A stretch of 64,000 nt of DNA. Source: Limonium bicolor. Its lineage: Eukaryota; Streptophyta; Magnoliopsida; Caryophyllales; Plumbaginaceae. The position numbers and the translations under genes are program-made. The stretch covers positions 347,757,636-347,821,635 of the forward strand of contig CM041776.1 in NCBI GenBank assembly GCA_023374045.1, written 5' to 3'. Within the stretch, counting starts at the first letter, position 1. The number at the start of each line of letters is the position of its first letter. Below are positions 20,901-33,890 of this stretch, in pieces. The notes beneath the pieces were generated by a model. It made no database searches. It was given only the letters and a program-made list of their open reading frames with translations, and was not told the origin of the DNA.

Positions 20901-21804
20901 GGTTGTTCCGGCCACGGTGTGATGGATGGGGTCGATATCATATCCGGTTCGGCTCTCTTGGTGTATGTATAGTAGTATTCCAATTTGGTTTCTACCTTCC
21001 CTTAGCTTATCCAAAGCTAGTTACTGACTCACGTCGGGCCATAGGGGCATACGTATGTTATTTCGGAGTGCTCGGGATTACTATATCCGACACACCTTGG
21101 TATAAGTTAACCGTCCTACATAACCGGATGGTAACGAGGATGGTAACGAGCTTAACATGGGTTGGGAAAAACCCCTAGGCTCTCTTGGTATACTAACTAT
21201 GGTGGGAGGTTCCTTGTGAGGACCAAGTTTGTGGTGTTATGCATTGATGTTGTGATGCTATGCAATTTCCCTTGCTATGCTATGGTATATATGTATATAT
21301 ATATGTTGGTTGTTCTAAAATGAATGCCATGTTATTATGACAATTGGTTGCGCGTATCCCGTTAGTCGATGGCCGCGTTAGCCATACCAGCAAGGTGCTG
21401 ACCCCCTCGGGGGCCCCATATTTTATTTGATTGCAGGATAGGATCGAAGAGGCTGAGTGGCTCTAGGTCCCAGGCGGTAGATATACTTTTGGTTAAGTAG
21501 GTTGTTGAGCCCGGGATGTGCCTGTGCTCCCGAGGCGTACTGTTGATACCTTGTTATACAGTTATGGATGCTTATGGTTGGAGATGATTGTAAATTAAAA
21601 CTCGGTATGGTTACTTATGGTTTATATGAATGTTAGTTACTATGCTCGGGAGTCTGATCATCAGACCGATACACTTGTATTTATTCTGCCTAGTTAACCA
21701 CGTGGGTGGTTAACGGCGTTGTAACCCAAAGCGATAGTTATTATTCGGTTGGTTATTTCCGCTGCGACTTCGGTAGGTGATAGGAGCGTTGTAGGGGTGT
21801 TACA
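17944..21804 (+). repeat. Element B 3' LTR
   Basis: A 3861-bp LTR starting TGAAATACCCC and ending GGTGTTACA. It carries the same internal features as the 5' LTR: palindrome 18204-18240, TATA about 18556, hairpin array 20179-20440 and U5 hairpin 21693-21714. By eye, most differences from the 5' LTR are single-base indels. Confidence 0.95.
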
Positions 21805-24800
21805 GCAGGGTACCCCACATAGGTATACGAGTAGAGTCAGGAACACGGGAAGTAGTCGACTCCATACTACGGTCAGCAGTAAAAGTTAAACAAGAGCAAC
21901 GAATTGCCAAGAATGGACGAAGTAAAGGAACCCAGTTAAGTTAACGAGACTAGAAGAATTAGTGAATCCATTTCAAGAAAGTGTTTATGAGTCAAGAAGT
22001 GTGGAGCGCACTGACTAGTAAGTAAAGACATCTCATATGTCTCAAGACCCCGAGGAATAAAATATGATAGCTGGAACAAATACCCAGTCTATACATAGTA
22101 AGGCCAATGCCTAGTATGGACATGTTAATGTGCAACGGACGGGATGAAACTCCGAAATGATCACCCAGACTACCAGGAAATATCGATCTTCACAGAAGAA
22201 GATAGATAAACCCATAAAGAACGCAAGGCGATGTAGTTAACTAAAAGTATACAAGCCAGATGTAATGGCACAACCTAGTAACACCCAGGAGCTGTCCTAA
22301 AAGGGTGTGGGTCAACAAGTGTTGAACGAAATGTCGTGATTGAAACACAAGAGTTGAAGCTATACCCGGTTTAAACATAAGTCGTCAGGAGGTAAACGGA
22401 CATTCTTAAGGGCATCCCGTATGAGGAAGCGTGATGCAACGACCTCGTCAGGGAGCCCAATACAACCTCCACACCATGGGATGGTGTACGGATAAGTAAA
22501 ATGTGTGTGAGAGTAGAGCTAGAGGCAATGAGGCTTATAAGCCACAGACCAAATGTGTTATGCAAATTTAATTGATTACGAAAGTTTATGTTGTATAAGT
22601 GTATAGAGCGGAGAACGAACCACTACTTTAAAAGTGGGGATACCTCTCGAAATGGCGAAACCGTGGGAGCGGTAGGTAGTGAATCAAGTTCATGAAATAT
22701 GTTAAGGATTGACCATATTGTTATTACCCAAGAACGATTTGAACAACAATAATACGTATAGAAGCGTTTGTACCAATTGTGGAGACCGGAAGAGTAATAA
22801 GTCTAATAGCAACCACCATAGGTATGTGATGCTAAATGAAGAGTGAACAACGCTCAAGGAGCATAAAGACTCAAAAAAAATATAGTGCATTCAGTAGTCA
22901 TCCAAGTGTGTGACGAACCAGAATGAGAACGATGAAGTACATGTGTAAAGCTAACATGACAGTGGATACCATGTAAGTTATTGTTGTGCAAGAAGTAGAA
23001 CACGGTGCGCAATAAGCGACCGTTGTATAAGTATTGTTAAACGATAATATGGCAACTGAGCACAGTTATGATTTAAACCCAATGGAGATATAACGGTAAG
23101 TGATAGCAAATAAACTAGGCAGTAAGCCAGTAGCCAGTACTATGTGATAAGAATCCCAATGAAACACAATGTGAATTCCTATGGCAATCGCATAAGAGAC
23201 TTACTGCCAAGAGTTTACGCCTCTGCACTCTGTATGACTGAGTGTTTTGGTATTGCGCTTGCGCGGTAATGATCGAGTGAGATAGCTAGGAAGTTGGGAA
23301 GATGTTAATTGTGGTAGAACAACTAAAGGCTTATAACACTATAATGACCGATGCATAGGAAATGCAAGGTCGTACAAAGGAAAGAATTCATGTACAAACT
23401 GAATGTGGAGGCATGATGAAGAATAAGTGACTACAGTAGCACTAAATACCAAATACCGGTATGCAATATACCTCAAATGTTGAAAGTAACCGAGAGAGCA
23501 CTACACATTAGGTGGTAGCTCAATCTCAACCGACAGTAAGTCAGAAGAAATCAAGTCAATCATTGAGAATACAGCAGTATACACAATAAGTTATCATGAG
23601 GATGGATAAAAAGTTTGTAACTCACCGAATTCGCTCACGGTAAGAGATACCACACGTCGGTTGAGAAACCATTATTACCAAGATAAATGTGATAAATGGG
23701 AGATGTACAATACAGTAAGCATAACGAATCGGGCAAACTAAGCTCTAAGTTGTCACAGTTGTGCATCAGAGGCCAGTGAACCCATGCTTCAGATACATTG
23801 AATATGAATAATGGATGGTTATTAACGACAAGAAGCCTCATAGGCCAGAATCGAAACCGGTGATGAGTTAAATAAACTCCAAAGAGAATTCTTGGTTTAG
23901 GGACTAAACCGCCAATATGGTTAAGATCCTCTAACTAGAACGCATTGTATAATAAACCACGTGGAAGTTAAAACACTTCACGATGGCAGAACATTTTAAA
24001 CCAAGGTTAAGTAATAACATATGGTAGATTACGCGAGCGTAATCCCTTTTAAGGGGGGTAGAGCGCAAAAACGCTTAGTGAATGTTTACGTACAAGTGTA
24101 CGTGAACAATGTTGTGCATAGCACAAAATAATTTATTATGATGTGGTGTATAACATAAAATACTTTGTTCTGATGATTGGTGCGTATGGTACATGAACAT
24201 ACGTATTCATTCATGGTTTAATTGTGGTAATTGCGCACAGAAGATGCGAATACCATTGTTATAAGTGGTTTGTGGATATGAGTGTATGGGAGTAGAGAAA
24301 CTCCCGGGGAACTAAAACCCCGATAGTATAGTTTATTTGAGACAAATATAATGATGTGTATTGTGATTTTGGTAATATATATATAGTATTGTGTATCGTG
24401 ATGGTGATAAAAATATATATATACACATACATAGTATTGTGATGTATGAATCGGTAGGAAACCGATGAAGAACTTGGTGAGAATAGGATTCCCTAGGTAA
24501 GTTGACTTGAGGCAAATTGAGGATAATTGATGGACAGAGTTCCATCCTTTGGAGATGTACTGCTCTATGATTACGACTAGAAAGATTAAAAAGATAGAAA
24601 ATGGTAAATGTTTGAATTAGTCGCTTGTTGAAATTGAAGTGGGAGGTGGAACTTGATTTGCATGTGATCAAGGGAAACTGAGCACAAATTGGAGTGGAAA
24701 GATAGTTCAACACTGATGCTGATCACATTATGGTTGGATGACTCTGGAAGCTCCCTATAAGTGGTCACAAATAATCACGTTAAGAACAAGATGCAGTAAC

Positions 24801-25227
24801 ACAAATTGGACTTGGAGTTGTATTGCGTTTTCAAAAAATTTTAAATTGGTGTTTTAAAACTTTCAATTGGTACTTTCAAGACTTCAATAAATATTTCCAA
24901 AATTCTTAAATGGTATTTTCAAAGGAAGGATTTCATTCCACTTAACCTCATAAAGAATATTTTCGTACTACTTGCTCACGAGATGAGGACGTATGAGCCT
25001 TTGTCTTCGGACCGGTGACATGAGAAGTATATTTTAAAAATGTATGTGATTGTTTTGATCTCCCAAAGGAACGGGGATCAGAAGGTGTCCATCGCGACCG
25101 GGTTCTACGTGATCACAGTGTATATGTACTCAACATGGGACTCGAGCCCATGAAGAGATAGAAAAGGTATTTCTGTTTGTTATACATGCTAAGACATGTT
25201 GTGTGATATGTGTGGTATATGTTATCC

Positions 25228-25306
25228 GGGCCTATGAGCCCTAAAGTTGATATGCTATCCAGACCCTAAAGTCTGAAGGTTGTTATGTTGTCCGGACCAT
25301 GAGTCC
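25228..25306 (+). repeat. Stem-loop array in A 3' region
   Basis: Three stems: GGGC/GCCC (25228-25241), CAGAC/GTCTG (25260-25275) and GGAC/GTCC (25294-25306). Stem sequences differ but pairing is kept in each. Confidence 0.7.
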
Positions 25307-25395
25307 TAAAGTTTACATCCGGTGTATGTTGATGTAGAGAGTTATGTTGTGAAAGTAATCCCTGTATTCTAATTAAATGATGCATGTGAATTGTG

Positions 25396-25432
25396 GAACT
25401 TTGAGGACAAAGTTCTTTTAAGGGGGGTAGAT
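25396..25432 (+). promoter_or_regulatory. Pre-PPT hairpin and polypurine tract of element A
   Basis: GAACTTTG, loop AGGA, CAAAGTTC (25396-25415), then CTTTTAAGGGGGGTAGAT and the LTR start at 25433. Confidence 0.85.
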
Positions 25433-28400
25433 TGAAATACCCTAAACCTTAATATGTTAATTAATTATGTGATTATGATTTTCTAAGGCTAATTAAGTCC
25501 TTAAGATCGTTGGTGAAGAAATAAAACCAAAAAGAAAAAGAAAATGCGTAAAAGTCACAAAACGTGAAAACACGTATTTAATTATTTTAGGAGGTATATA
25601 ACCTTCATTAGGGTTATAAATATATTTGTATACCATAATTACACACTAAGAACATGTGTGAAAAAATTCCTGAAGAAAACTGATCTAAATAATGCGTTAA
25701 AACGCTAACGGAGTCATAAAGCGTGTTTTTCGAGAAAACCCGAAAACGCGACTTTAAATAGTCAAACGACCCCGTAAAAATTATAGTTGTTTATATAACT
25801 ATAAATAACATTGATGGGAGCTTAATAACCATTAAATAAAAGAAACGAGAAATTCAGGAAAACGGGTCCGGTTAGTGAATAGTGCTAAACCGGGTAAATT
25901 AACAAGCGTTTTTGAAATACCCCTAATTAATTTAAATTAATTTAGGGGATTTATTTTATTAAACCTTTAATAATACTATTAAGTATTATATTATTATATG
26001 GAATCATGAATGTTAAATTAGTATAAGGAATTATGAATATTAAATTATTGTATGGAATTATGAGTATTAATATTATATGGAATTATGGAATTATTTTAGG
26101 GGATTCCTTCTATTTAACTCTAAAGAATACAATTAAATATTTAATTATTATATATTATTATATAGTATTATGAATTTAAATAATATTTATAAGTCAATAA
26201 ATCTTGGGAAAATTTATAAACACTCCAACTATATTATAAAGATTTTAGGAAGTGTTGGAACATTGTTCTGAAACATAAAAGTCAATATAAAATTCTAGAA
26301 ACCCTACAGCCTTTTAAGCCTTACTAGGGTTGACTTTTTGAGAATGGTCAAACCAGGCCATGAAACCTATACCAATAAATAGGTTATGGAAAACCATGAA
26401 GATCGATAAAAAGAACGTCAAAAAACGGATCATCCTAGCCAAAGTTATAATCAAATGAAGTTTAGAGCCAAAATTTTGATTAAGGGCTGACGTGGCATGG
26501 CCAGCTGACTCATCGCCGCCTCGGTAATCACGCCCCAACACTTAGACAGATTTATCTCCTATATTCCCAGAACAGAAAATCAGGTTTTGACCTATCTTGT
26601 GACCTTCATAACTTTCTCATCTTAAGGAATTTTTGAGTGCCGTCTTCTTTGTTGTCTTCTCCTACATTCCCTCTAACAACCATAACTCACAAACCCTAAC
26701 TCGTTCTGAATCAACCGGAAAATCGAGTCAAAGTAGCCACCCTGCAAAAACCGAAACTGCAATTCCAGTTTTTCCCTTCGAATCAGGTAACTTCGACTAG
26801 CCATAACTTCTTCGTTTCTCATCCAAATTTCATGTTCTTTAGCTTGTTTTGAAGAGCTCTAATTCCTCTAAAACTTTCATGTTTATGGACTAAGCCAATT
26901 CTCAACCGATTGGAAGAACAAGGTGTCTAAAGTCTCGGTTTCACCATCACATAAAATCACAGTTTTCTTCCCAGAAAACGCAAGGTAATCTCGCAACTTC
27001 TAGCTTCGATTTCTTTCTGTATGTTGCAGTTAGGATTAGTTTCTTGTTATCAATACGTAGATCTAAGTTTGCTCTTTCGATTGAGCCCTTACACATAGCC
27101 TAACTCGATTTGTACTGCTAGTTATAGATCCTCAAAGTTGGCCTCGCGAACTGCTCAAAGTTCGAATTTTTCCAGATTTTTGAATTCGAATTCACTCAAT
27201 TCGCACAACTCTGGTAAGTTTCCGATCAATTGCTCCGTTATTGTCATTCGAAATCCTGTTACCGGCCTAACCCATGTCTCAATTTAATCAATTACGTGTT
27301 AGATTAGGAGAATTTGTCGGATTTGTTTTCGAATTGAATTCTGTAACTATTAAGAACCCTAACTTCAAACTGAATTCGAATTCCATCGAATACTGCATTA
27401 TAATTGGGGAAATTGGCATCAATAGAACCGAAATTTGATTTCGAAACTATAGAAACAAGAATCACTCGATTTCGTTCTGTAGATTAGGGCCGTCCGATCT
27501 CGCTTTAAAAGATTGGACGGCCGAGATTAGATCGTGCTATTAAAGAATTATTATAAGTTTATAAAATTCCAGTAAATAGTCCTAACTTGTTCGGTTAATT
27601 TAAATATCTTCCTGAATGTATTTTGACTTGAAATTTTAACCATAGATTCCTTATTTAATCTAGTTATTTTGATGTAAATTATTTGGTTTTGGAGTTTTTA
27701 AACATAAGTTATGATTTTTACAAGTTACGGGTTTTCTGGAATTATTTGGCTAAATTAAAGGATATTTTTATGAAATTAAAATTTTGTAATATGTCTAAAT
27801 TGTTATAGTTACTGTATATTAAATTTGGGAAGTTTTGGGCAATGGTAAAAGGTTTTAAAAAATTGTGTTTATGAGTTTTTCATAAGAATAACCTATAATA
27901 TAAGGTTTTTAATGAAACCAAAAATTACAGTATGGTTTGTTAATTAACTTTTAAGCTGGGCAGAATAAGGGAAACTAAATTAACATTTTATAACAGTAAG
28001 TTTATAATGTTTTGTATTAGCTTTTAAGAGAAGTGAAATTATTTCATATATGTATATATACTTACTTAAGTAGAAACTTATATAAATTAAGGAATTTAAT
28101 TATCCTACATTTTATTTACTATATTATATGGGAGTTAATATTTTTAATTAAACTAAGGAATAAATATATATTTTTCGCGTTTATAAAAAGGGAATAAAGT
28201 AGTAACTTAGAGTAAAACAAGGAACTAATTAAATTAACACTTACGATAACTAAATATTATAAGAGCTAGAATCCTATGATATAGTAAAAGAAATACTTTA
28301 TGAAATATACTTGGAATACAGTTTAAGGTTGTAGTAATAAGATAGTTTAAATATAATAAGTTACATAGGGAATGTCTTAGTTAATTTCTAATACGGGTAT

Positions 28401-30118
28401 ACTTATATATATTAAATAAATAAAGGAAACACTTTAGTTTATATACCGTATATCGGTTGTGGTTATGCCTAAAGTTATTAAACATAGTTAAATACAATAA
28501 AACTACATAAATAATGTTTTGAACAAATCCTAGTATATATAAAATATATATACATTAAACATAATAAAATTAAATACCTTATAGGAAATATAATACGGAG
28601 GAATTAATAAGTTAAACTAAACCTCTACATAATACTAATGAAGAATACTATATGAGGTGGTATTAAATTATAGTTATGTATTAGGCTTAAGAGTTACCTT
28701 TGAATTTCCAAGGTTTTATAAAACCATATTAAAATACATGTATAGTATTATTTGTCAATGACCAGGATGTAAATCTTAAATTGGGATTAAGTAATTAATA
28801 AGTTAAAACTTAGGAAAAATTGTGATTACATAAAATGTTGTACAAATAGATCTTATTCTATAATTAATGGTAACAAATGTAATACGTTTACATCTAGATG
28901 TTCTTAATATATAAACCATAATAAAATAAGTAAATACTTTTACATCTAAATATGAGGTGGATTAGTAAGTCTAGATTTAATCATTTCTTAACATTTATGG
29001 TATTGAAATATAACTTAATATTTTAAGATAGAATCATTAAAAGGATTATGATATAATCTATATTAAACGATGATTTGGAAATTTATCTAAATAATTATCC
29101 TTAAGTTTCTTAGAATTAGATAAGCCATATAAAGTATATTTATTACCAATATTCAGGATGTGAGTTTACAATGAAGTGATGTATTTAGTGGTGAGAATTT
29201 AGAGAAAGGTTTATAAATAGGAATTTGATACTTAAAACCTTTGAACCTTTTATTAGATAAAACTAAGTTACATAAGATATTATATTGATATACTTTACGG
29301 TAATGGGGAGTAATGATAGGCTATTTGAATATAAAATATGAGAATTTTCATAATAGTTTATCTTATTAAATAATTAACAATTTCACTTATGAACCAGAAT
29401 TTAATTCTCTGATAAATTCTACTCTATGTAGAGATATTGTCCATCCTAAATACAATAAATGAAATTAATTTATTAGGTTATTCCTTTGAAACCTTAGGTT
29501 TTGTAAAACAATTTAAAACGTATTTAAGGCTTAAGTTTATTGAAGTTTAGTACAAAAGGATTATCATAATCTTTACATTGTGAAATAATAGTATAGTATT
29601 CTGAGATGAGTCCATCATAGGTCATAATACAATGTTTATTCTAAATTAAGAATAAAGGTATTGAGCTTAAGATTATTATTGAATTCTTAGTTGTTTATAT
29701 AATATAAACACATTTATGTTATAAAGGTCTCAAAAGTCTTGATTGTGAGGATTGTGGTTAAATATGAATAAAGTGGATAGGAGTGGACAATTAGCAGGTG
29801 TTAATAAAATACATTCCTTGATCCTACAACCTTGGGCTATACAACCTTCTACTGATAAGTCAAAGGTTATACATAACATTTAAGCAAGGGCTCATAAGAT
29901 AATTGAGATTTGGAAATAAAAGAGAGGAATTTATTTAAGTTTAACTTAGGGTACAGGTTATTGATAGTAAATTATCTTCAGTGTTCCTCAGAGAATTGTT
30001 GAATGTTTGCACGAGTTTGCTAGAACTGCTACACGCGTTGACCAGGTACGATTTCTCGTACTCCGATATTTTTGCTGATTGACTTGTGGAATGTTTTGGA
30101 AAACGCTAACTGAGTTTA
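25433..30118 (+). repeat. Element A 3' LTR, truncated
   Basis: Starts TGAAATACCCTAAACC after the polypurine tract and runs 4.7 kb without reaching a GTTACA end; element C cuts it at 30118. The first 1.7 kb is homologous to the reverse-strand fragment at 50231-51878. The region from about 27500 to 30000 is very AT-rich, with no gene seen. Confidence 0.75.
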
Positions 30119-33100
30119 TGTAACACCCCCAACTGCCTCCGTACACACCACATCGAACTGCAGCGGAAATCTCGACTATTACATTACATATCACAATGGT
30201 GTTACACGCCGTTAACCACCCACGTGGCTAACAAGGCTATACATACACATTGTATCGGTCTGATGGACTAGATCCCCGAGCAACTACACAATACAACCTT
30301 ATTCCATTTCCAACAATTATTTTACATATACATTTCAACTGTACCGAGTATTTACAAACTAATGCCGATAACAATTTCGGTCTTACTACGCCTACAACAC
30401 TTGCTCAATTTACATGACTACCCATGTACAAACATCTACCCCGTCCTACTCTCGAACGGCTTCCAGCTCCTTGTACCTGAAATAGAAAAAGGAGAAAAGG
30501 GTGGCCCCCAAGGGGCTCAGCACCTTTGCTGGTATGGTAATCCCGCAGCCCGCATGCTACCGGGCCACGCACAACTATTTGTCGTCTTAGCATGCTGTTG
30601 ATTATATTTAAATCCTGCATGTAAACCATAAACACACAACACATTGCATACACCCAACTATAGGGTTCAACAAACAACCAACACGTCCACACATCCACAC
30701 ATAACAAATCAACATTGTTTCCTTTAACCCTAGAGTGGCTCTCCTCTTAACGGAGTTACTTCCTTAACAGACGACATTTACCCATCAATCAAATTATCCT
30801 TGAACACCTCCTATTATTAACCGGAGTTCACATCCTTAGTCCATGACAACATTAACACACAACACCACAATATGGTTCACACTTGGAACCTTTCACCATA
30901 CTTAATATACATAATGAGCCTGGAGATTGTAGCCAACCTCATACTAAGCTCGTTACAACACTCGCTACGTCCTTATTCGGGCGAGTAACCTTCCTAAAGG
31001 TGGATCGGATTTGGTGACCCGAACACACCACACAACACAAGTACAACCATTGTATGCCCCTGTGGCCCGACGTGAGTCAGTAATATAGCTTTGGTTAAGC
31101 TAAAGGGAAGATTGGAAACCCAATGAGTAAACAACCATAACACACACCAAGAGAGTCGAACCGGGTATGACATCGACTCCCGTCCATCACACGCGTGGCC
31201 GGAACATGACCGGACTCCTCACCCCCCATTAGTACATATACTTATAAGTAGTTAGAGCTCCATTATGGAACCTATCACATCCACACACCATTCGGTATCA
31301 CAACCGTGTTAAACATGCAAGGGAGGTTCACACACTTGCAAACAATAACCATACACAACTAACTCACATAGCCGTGGTTAGAACGTTCCCAAGGTTTGGG
31401 TCGTTAGCTCCGTATACCGATTTCTCATGTGTTCCTAGTTTTAGTTAGCTAAGGTTTAACACTTATTTGAGGTTAAACGGTATCGGGACCAGATTCGCCA
31501 CATAAATGAACTACTATAAACTCATTTCATGTTTTATCTTACAAGGTGGCAAACACACAGAAAAACACATTGGCATACAAGCCGGTGTAATCCGGTAGGA
31601 CACAGGTTGCAAGAAAACCATACCTGTCGCCGGAGTCCACTCTACCATGTCCACTTACGTTCCTCGAACAACTCTCGAACAACTGGTACATTAAAGTTAC
31701 CTTCATTAACATTGGGGTAATATGTTTGTGTAACGTCGAAAGACCATGATTCAACCCCGTTAACTAGTTAAATACCTTTGCATTTTTAACTTGTTTTTCT
31801 CTTCCATTTTACCTTAACTTTTCACCCACCAAATTGTCATTACAACTCACCTAACATGTCCTTAACATCCTTATAACATCATTACTTATCAATCCCCATC
31901 ATTACACATCATTTTCACACCTTAAACAACATTTTTAGAGTGGTCCGGGACTTGGTCCTTACCTTAAGTCCCGGATCAATACTTACAGAAACCCACGGTT
32001 TATTTTGGTAGGGTGGTCCGGGACATGTCCCTAACTTAGGTCCCGGACCTATACTTAACCATTCTCTCGGTTTCTTTTGATGGGGTGGTCCGGGACTTCA
32101 CATAGGTCCTAGGTCCCGGACCATTCTAGGCAAACAAACTCTCGGTAATTTAAGAAGGTTGGTCCGGGTCCTTGTACAAGACCCAAGTCCCGGACCTGAA
32201 TCTGTATACAACTCACGGCCTATTTTGATATGGTCCGGGATGTAATCCACCCTAAGTCCCGGACCGAACTACAAGATTGACGTACTGCATTTTTCATGTC
32301 CTGCTGTGTAAGTCTTTACACCCATCAAATGTATAACTTCCCAGTACACTCTTATACTCAAAACTTCACCAAATATACACCACATAACAACATAGTGCAC
32401 AATTTAAACTGCATAAATCTTAAACACTGAATTTCCACAATATATTTGCCTTTGACCTGCAAAAAACACAAAACAATACGTATGTCTTTTACTAGTCTCT
32501 TTGAGAACATTTTCTAAGTCATTTACCTTTGGCTCTTTAGGTAGTTTCAACAGACAACATACGTTCATTTTCCAAAGGAATTTTAAGCTACCTTTGGTTA
32601 ACATAAAACATAGAGGAAACACCATTTTTCTTTGAGTTTCCTACCTTGAAGCAAAGGAGAAAATAATACGTGAAGATGAACTCAAGCTCCTTCCATGGAG
32701 ATTCCTCTTGGCACCAAAATGGAGCTCTTGAAGATTTGAAGGACTAAGTCGAAGAGCTTGATGAAACTAAGAGATCGGTGGTCTCGGTTTTAGATTTGGA
32801 CAAGTGAGCAAGAAGTTACAAGGATTTGAAGTTGTATGTTGGTGCTGGTGCTGTTCGATCGTGAAGGAGAGAAAGGAAGGGATGGCTACGTGAAACAGCA
32901 AGAGAATGAAAGAGAATGAATGATTGTAGTTGCTTTTGAAGATATTTAATTATGTAAAGCAAATAGTGCTTTTTCAATACTATTACTCACTTAGTAGTAC
33001 GGGTGGTGATCACCACATGCAAACCGACCCCCATTTAACAAAAGGGGTTATTTAGTCTTTTTTTTGTCAATTAAATTACTCATGTTAACATATGTTACAA

Positions 33101-33558
33101 ACTAGCTTATTTTAGTTACTATTCATAATAACAAGGCACTTTGAAGCGAAATCATTTCCCATTGATTTAAACTTCCAAATGTGATACCAAATAGTACACA
33201 TATTAATTAAAGAGTAATGATGGACATTTAGCCATTCAAAACTCATTTACAAGACAATTTTTCAAAAACGTGCTTTATGACTCCTTTAAGCACATTTTGT
33301 GTTTTAACTTGTTTTCAAGCTCGGTTTTCTTTGGTAATTATTTAATAGACTCATTAATATATAAGTAAAGTCTTGGTAAGTTTATTAAGTCTTAATCAAG
33401 ACTATCCCAGGTAGAGCATATTTGTACTTATTGCCTTTTAGGCAATTAATTGTATTTACTATTCATTAAATTGTTTACTAATGTTTCTAAGACTCTTTTT
33501 AGTCTTAATAATTTATTATTTAATGCTTAAACAACATACCTAGGTTTGGGGTATTTCA
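30119..33558 (-). repeat. Element C LTR 1 (3' LTR)
   Basis: 3440 bp. On the plus strand it begins TGTAACACCCCC and ends GGGGTATTTCA. U5 hairpin at 30211-30232, GC-rich hairpin array at 31942-32265. No supported gene. Confidence 0.93.
31942..32265. repeat. GGTCCGGGAC / GTCCCGGACC hairpin array, LTR 1
   Basis: Five inverted-repeat units; clearest arms at 32015-32024 with 32040-32049 and 32087-32096 with 32113-32122. Copies in LTR 2 at 40360-40687 and LTR 3 at 48600-48928. Confidence 0.88.
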
Positions 33559-33575
33559 GTCTACCCCCCTTAAAA

Positions 33576-33595
33576 GAACTTCGTCCCCGAAGTTC
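33576..33595 (-). promoter_or_regulatory. Pre-PPT hairpin of element C, copy 1
   Basis: Sense strand GAACTTCG, loop GGGA, CGAAGTTC, next to the GGGGGGTAGAC tract. Compared with A and B, both sides of one base pair are changed (T-A to C-G). Copy 2 has it at 42019-42038. Confidence 0.88.
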
Positions 33596-33683
33596 ACACT
33601 TCCCACATATCATTGGTTTAGAATACGGGAATTACTTGTATAATAAAACACTTCCATAACCAACACACCTTACACCACAACCT

Positions 33684-33890
33684 CGGACTTGAAGGTCCGG
33701 GTTCACATACACATCCATCCATAACGTATCATTCTCACATGATTACCTCGGACTCAATGGTCCGGGTACCTTAATAGTATTGTACTCACATAACAACCCT
33801 CAGACTCTCAGGTCTGGGTAACATGACCACCTTTGGACTCATAGGCCCAAGTAACATAATCAATTCAGAACTGAACCACATCAAGACTCA
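33684..33890 (-). repeat. Stem-loop array in C 3' region
   Basis: CGGAC/GTCCG at 33684-33699 and 33749-33764, CAGAC/GTCTG at 33801-33816, then two weaker units. All three clear units have 6-nt loops. Copy 2 repeats this near 42125-42330. Confidence 0.72.

Larger units (their letters stand above)
7373..21804 (+). mobile_element. Element B: Ty3/gypsy chromovirus-like element carrying an AlkB domain
   Basis: A 14.4-kb element with LTRs at 7373-11245 and 17944-21804, an initiator-Met primer site, decayed gag and pol, and a polypurine tract. Domain order is Gag, zinc knuckles, AlkB-like oxygenase, protease, RT, RNase H, integrase, and a C-terminal chromodomain-like tail. This order (apart from AlkB) and the motifs fit chromoviruses, most likely the Tekay/Del group; the clade was not tested. 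Pol is broken in many places, so this copy cannot make a full polyprotein. Confidence 0.92.
7368..21809. repeat. Target site duplication GCAGG flanking element B
   Basis: GCAGG lies at 7368-7372 before the TG start of B and at 21805-21809 after its terminal TTACA. The A sequence resumes with GTACCCCACAT, as in element C (reverse strand near 37110). Confidence 0.95.
21805..25432 (+). repeat. Element A internal region, right part
   Basis: No gene is visible; it aligns with element C (reverse strand, about 37090-33560). It holds a second PPT-like motif (24044-24063), a stem-loop array (25228-25306) and the pre-PPT hairpin plus terminal tract (25396-25432). Confidence 0.75.
1..30118 (+). mobile_element. 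Element A: large gene-less LTR retrotransposon, interrupted by X and B
   Basis: This composite element is read from three separated internal pieces (1-1302, 7325-7372, 21805-25432) followed by an LTR that starts TGAAATACCC at 25433. The pieces join up because both insertions between them have perfect target duplications. The internal sequence is recognisably similar, in reverse, to element C (for example around 570-700 against 37700-37800, and 1140-1300 against 37160-37290). No gag, protease, RT, RNase H or integrase motif is visible, so it resembles a LARD-type element. The 5' LTR lies off the window and the 3' LTR is cut at 30118 by element C. Confidence 0.75.
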
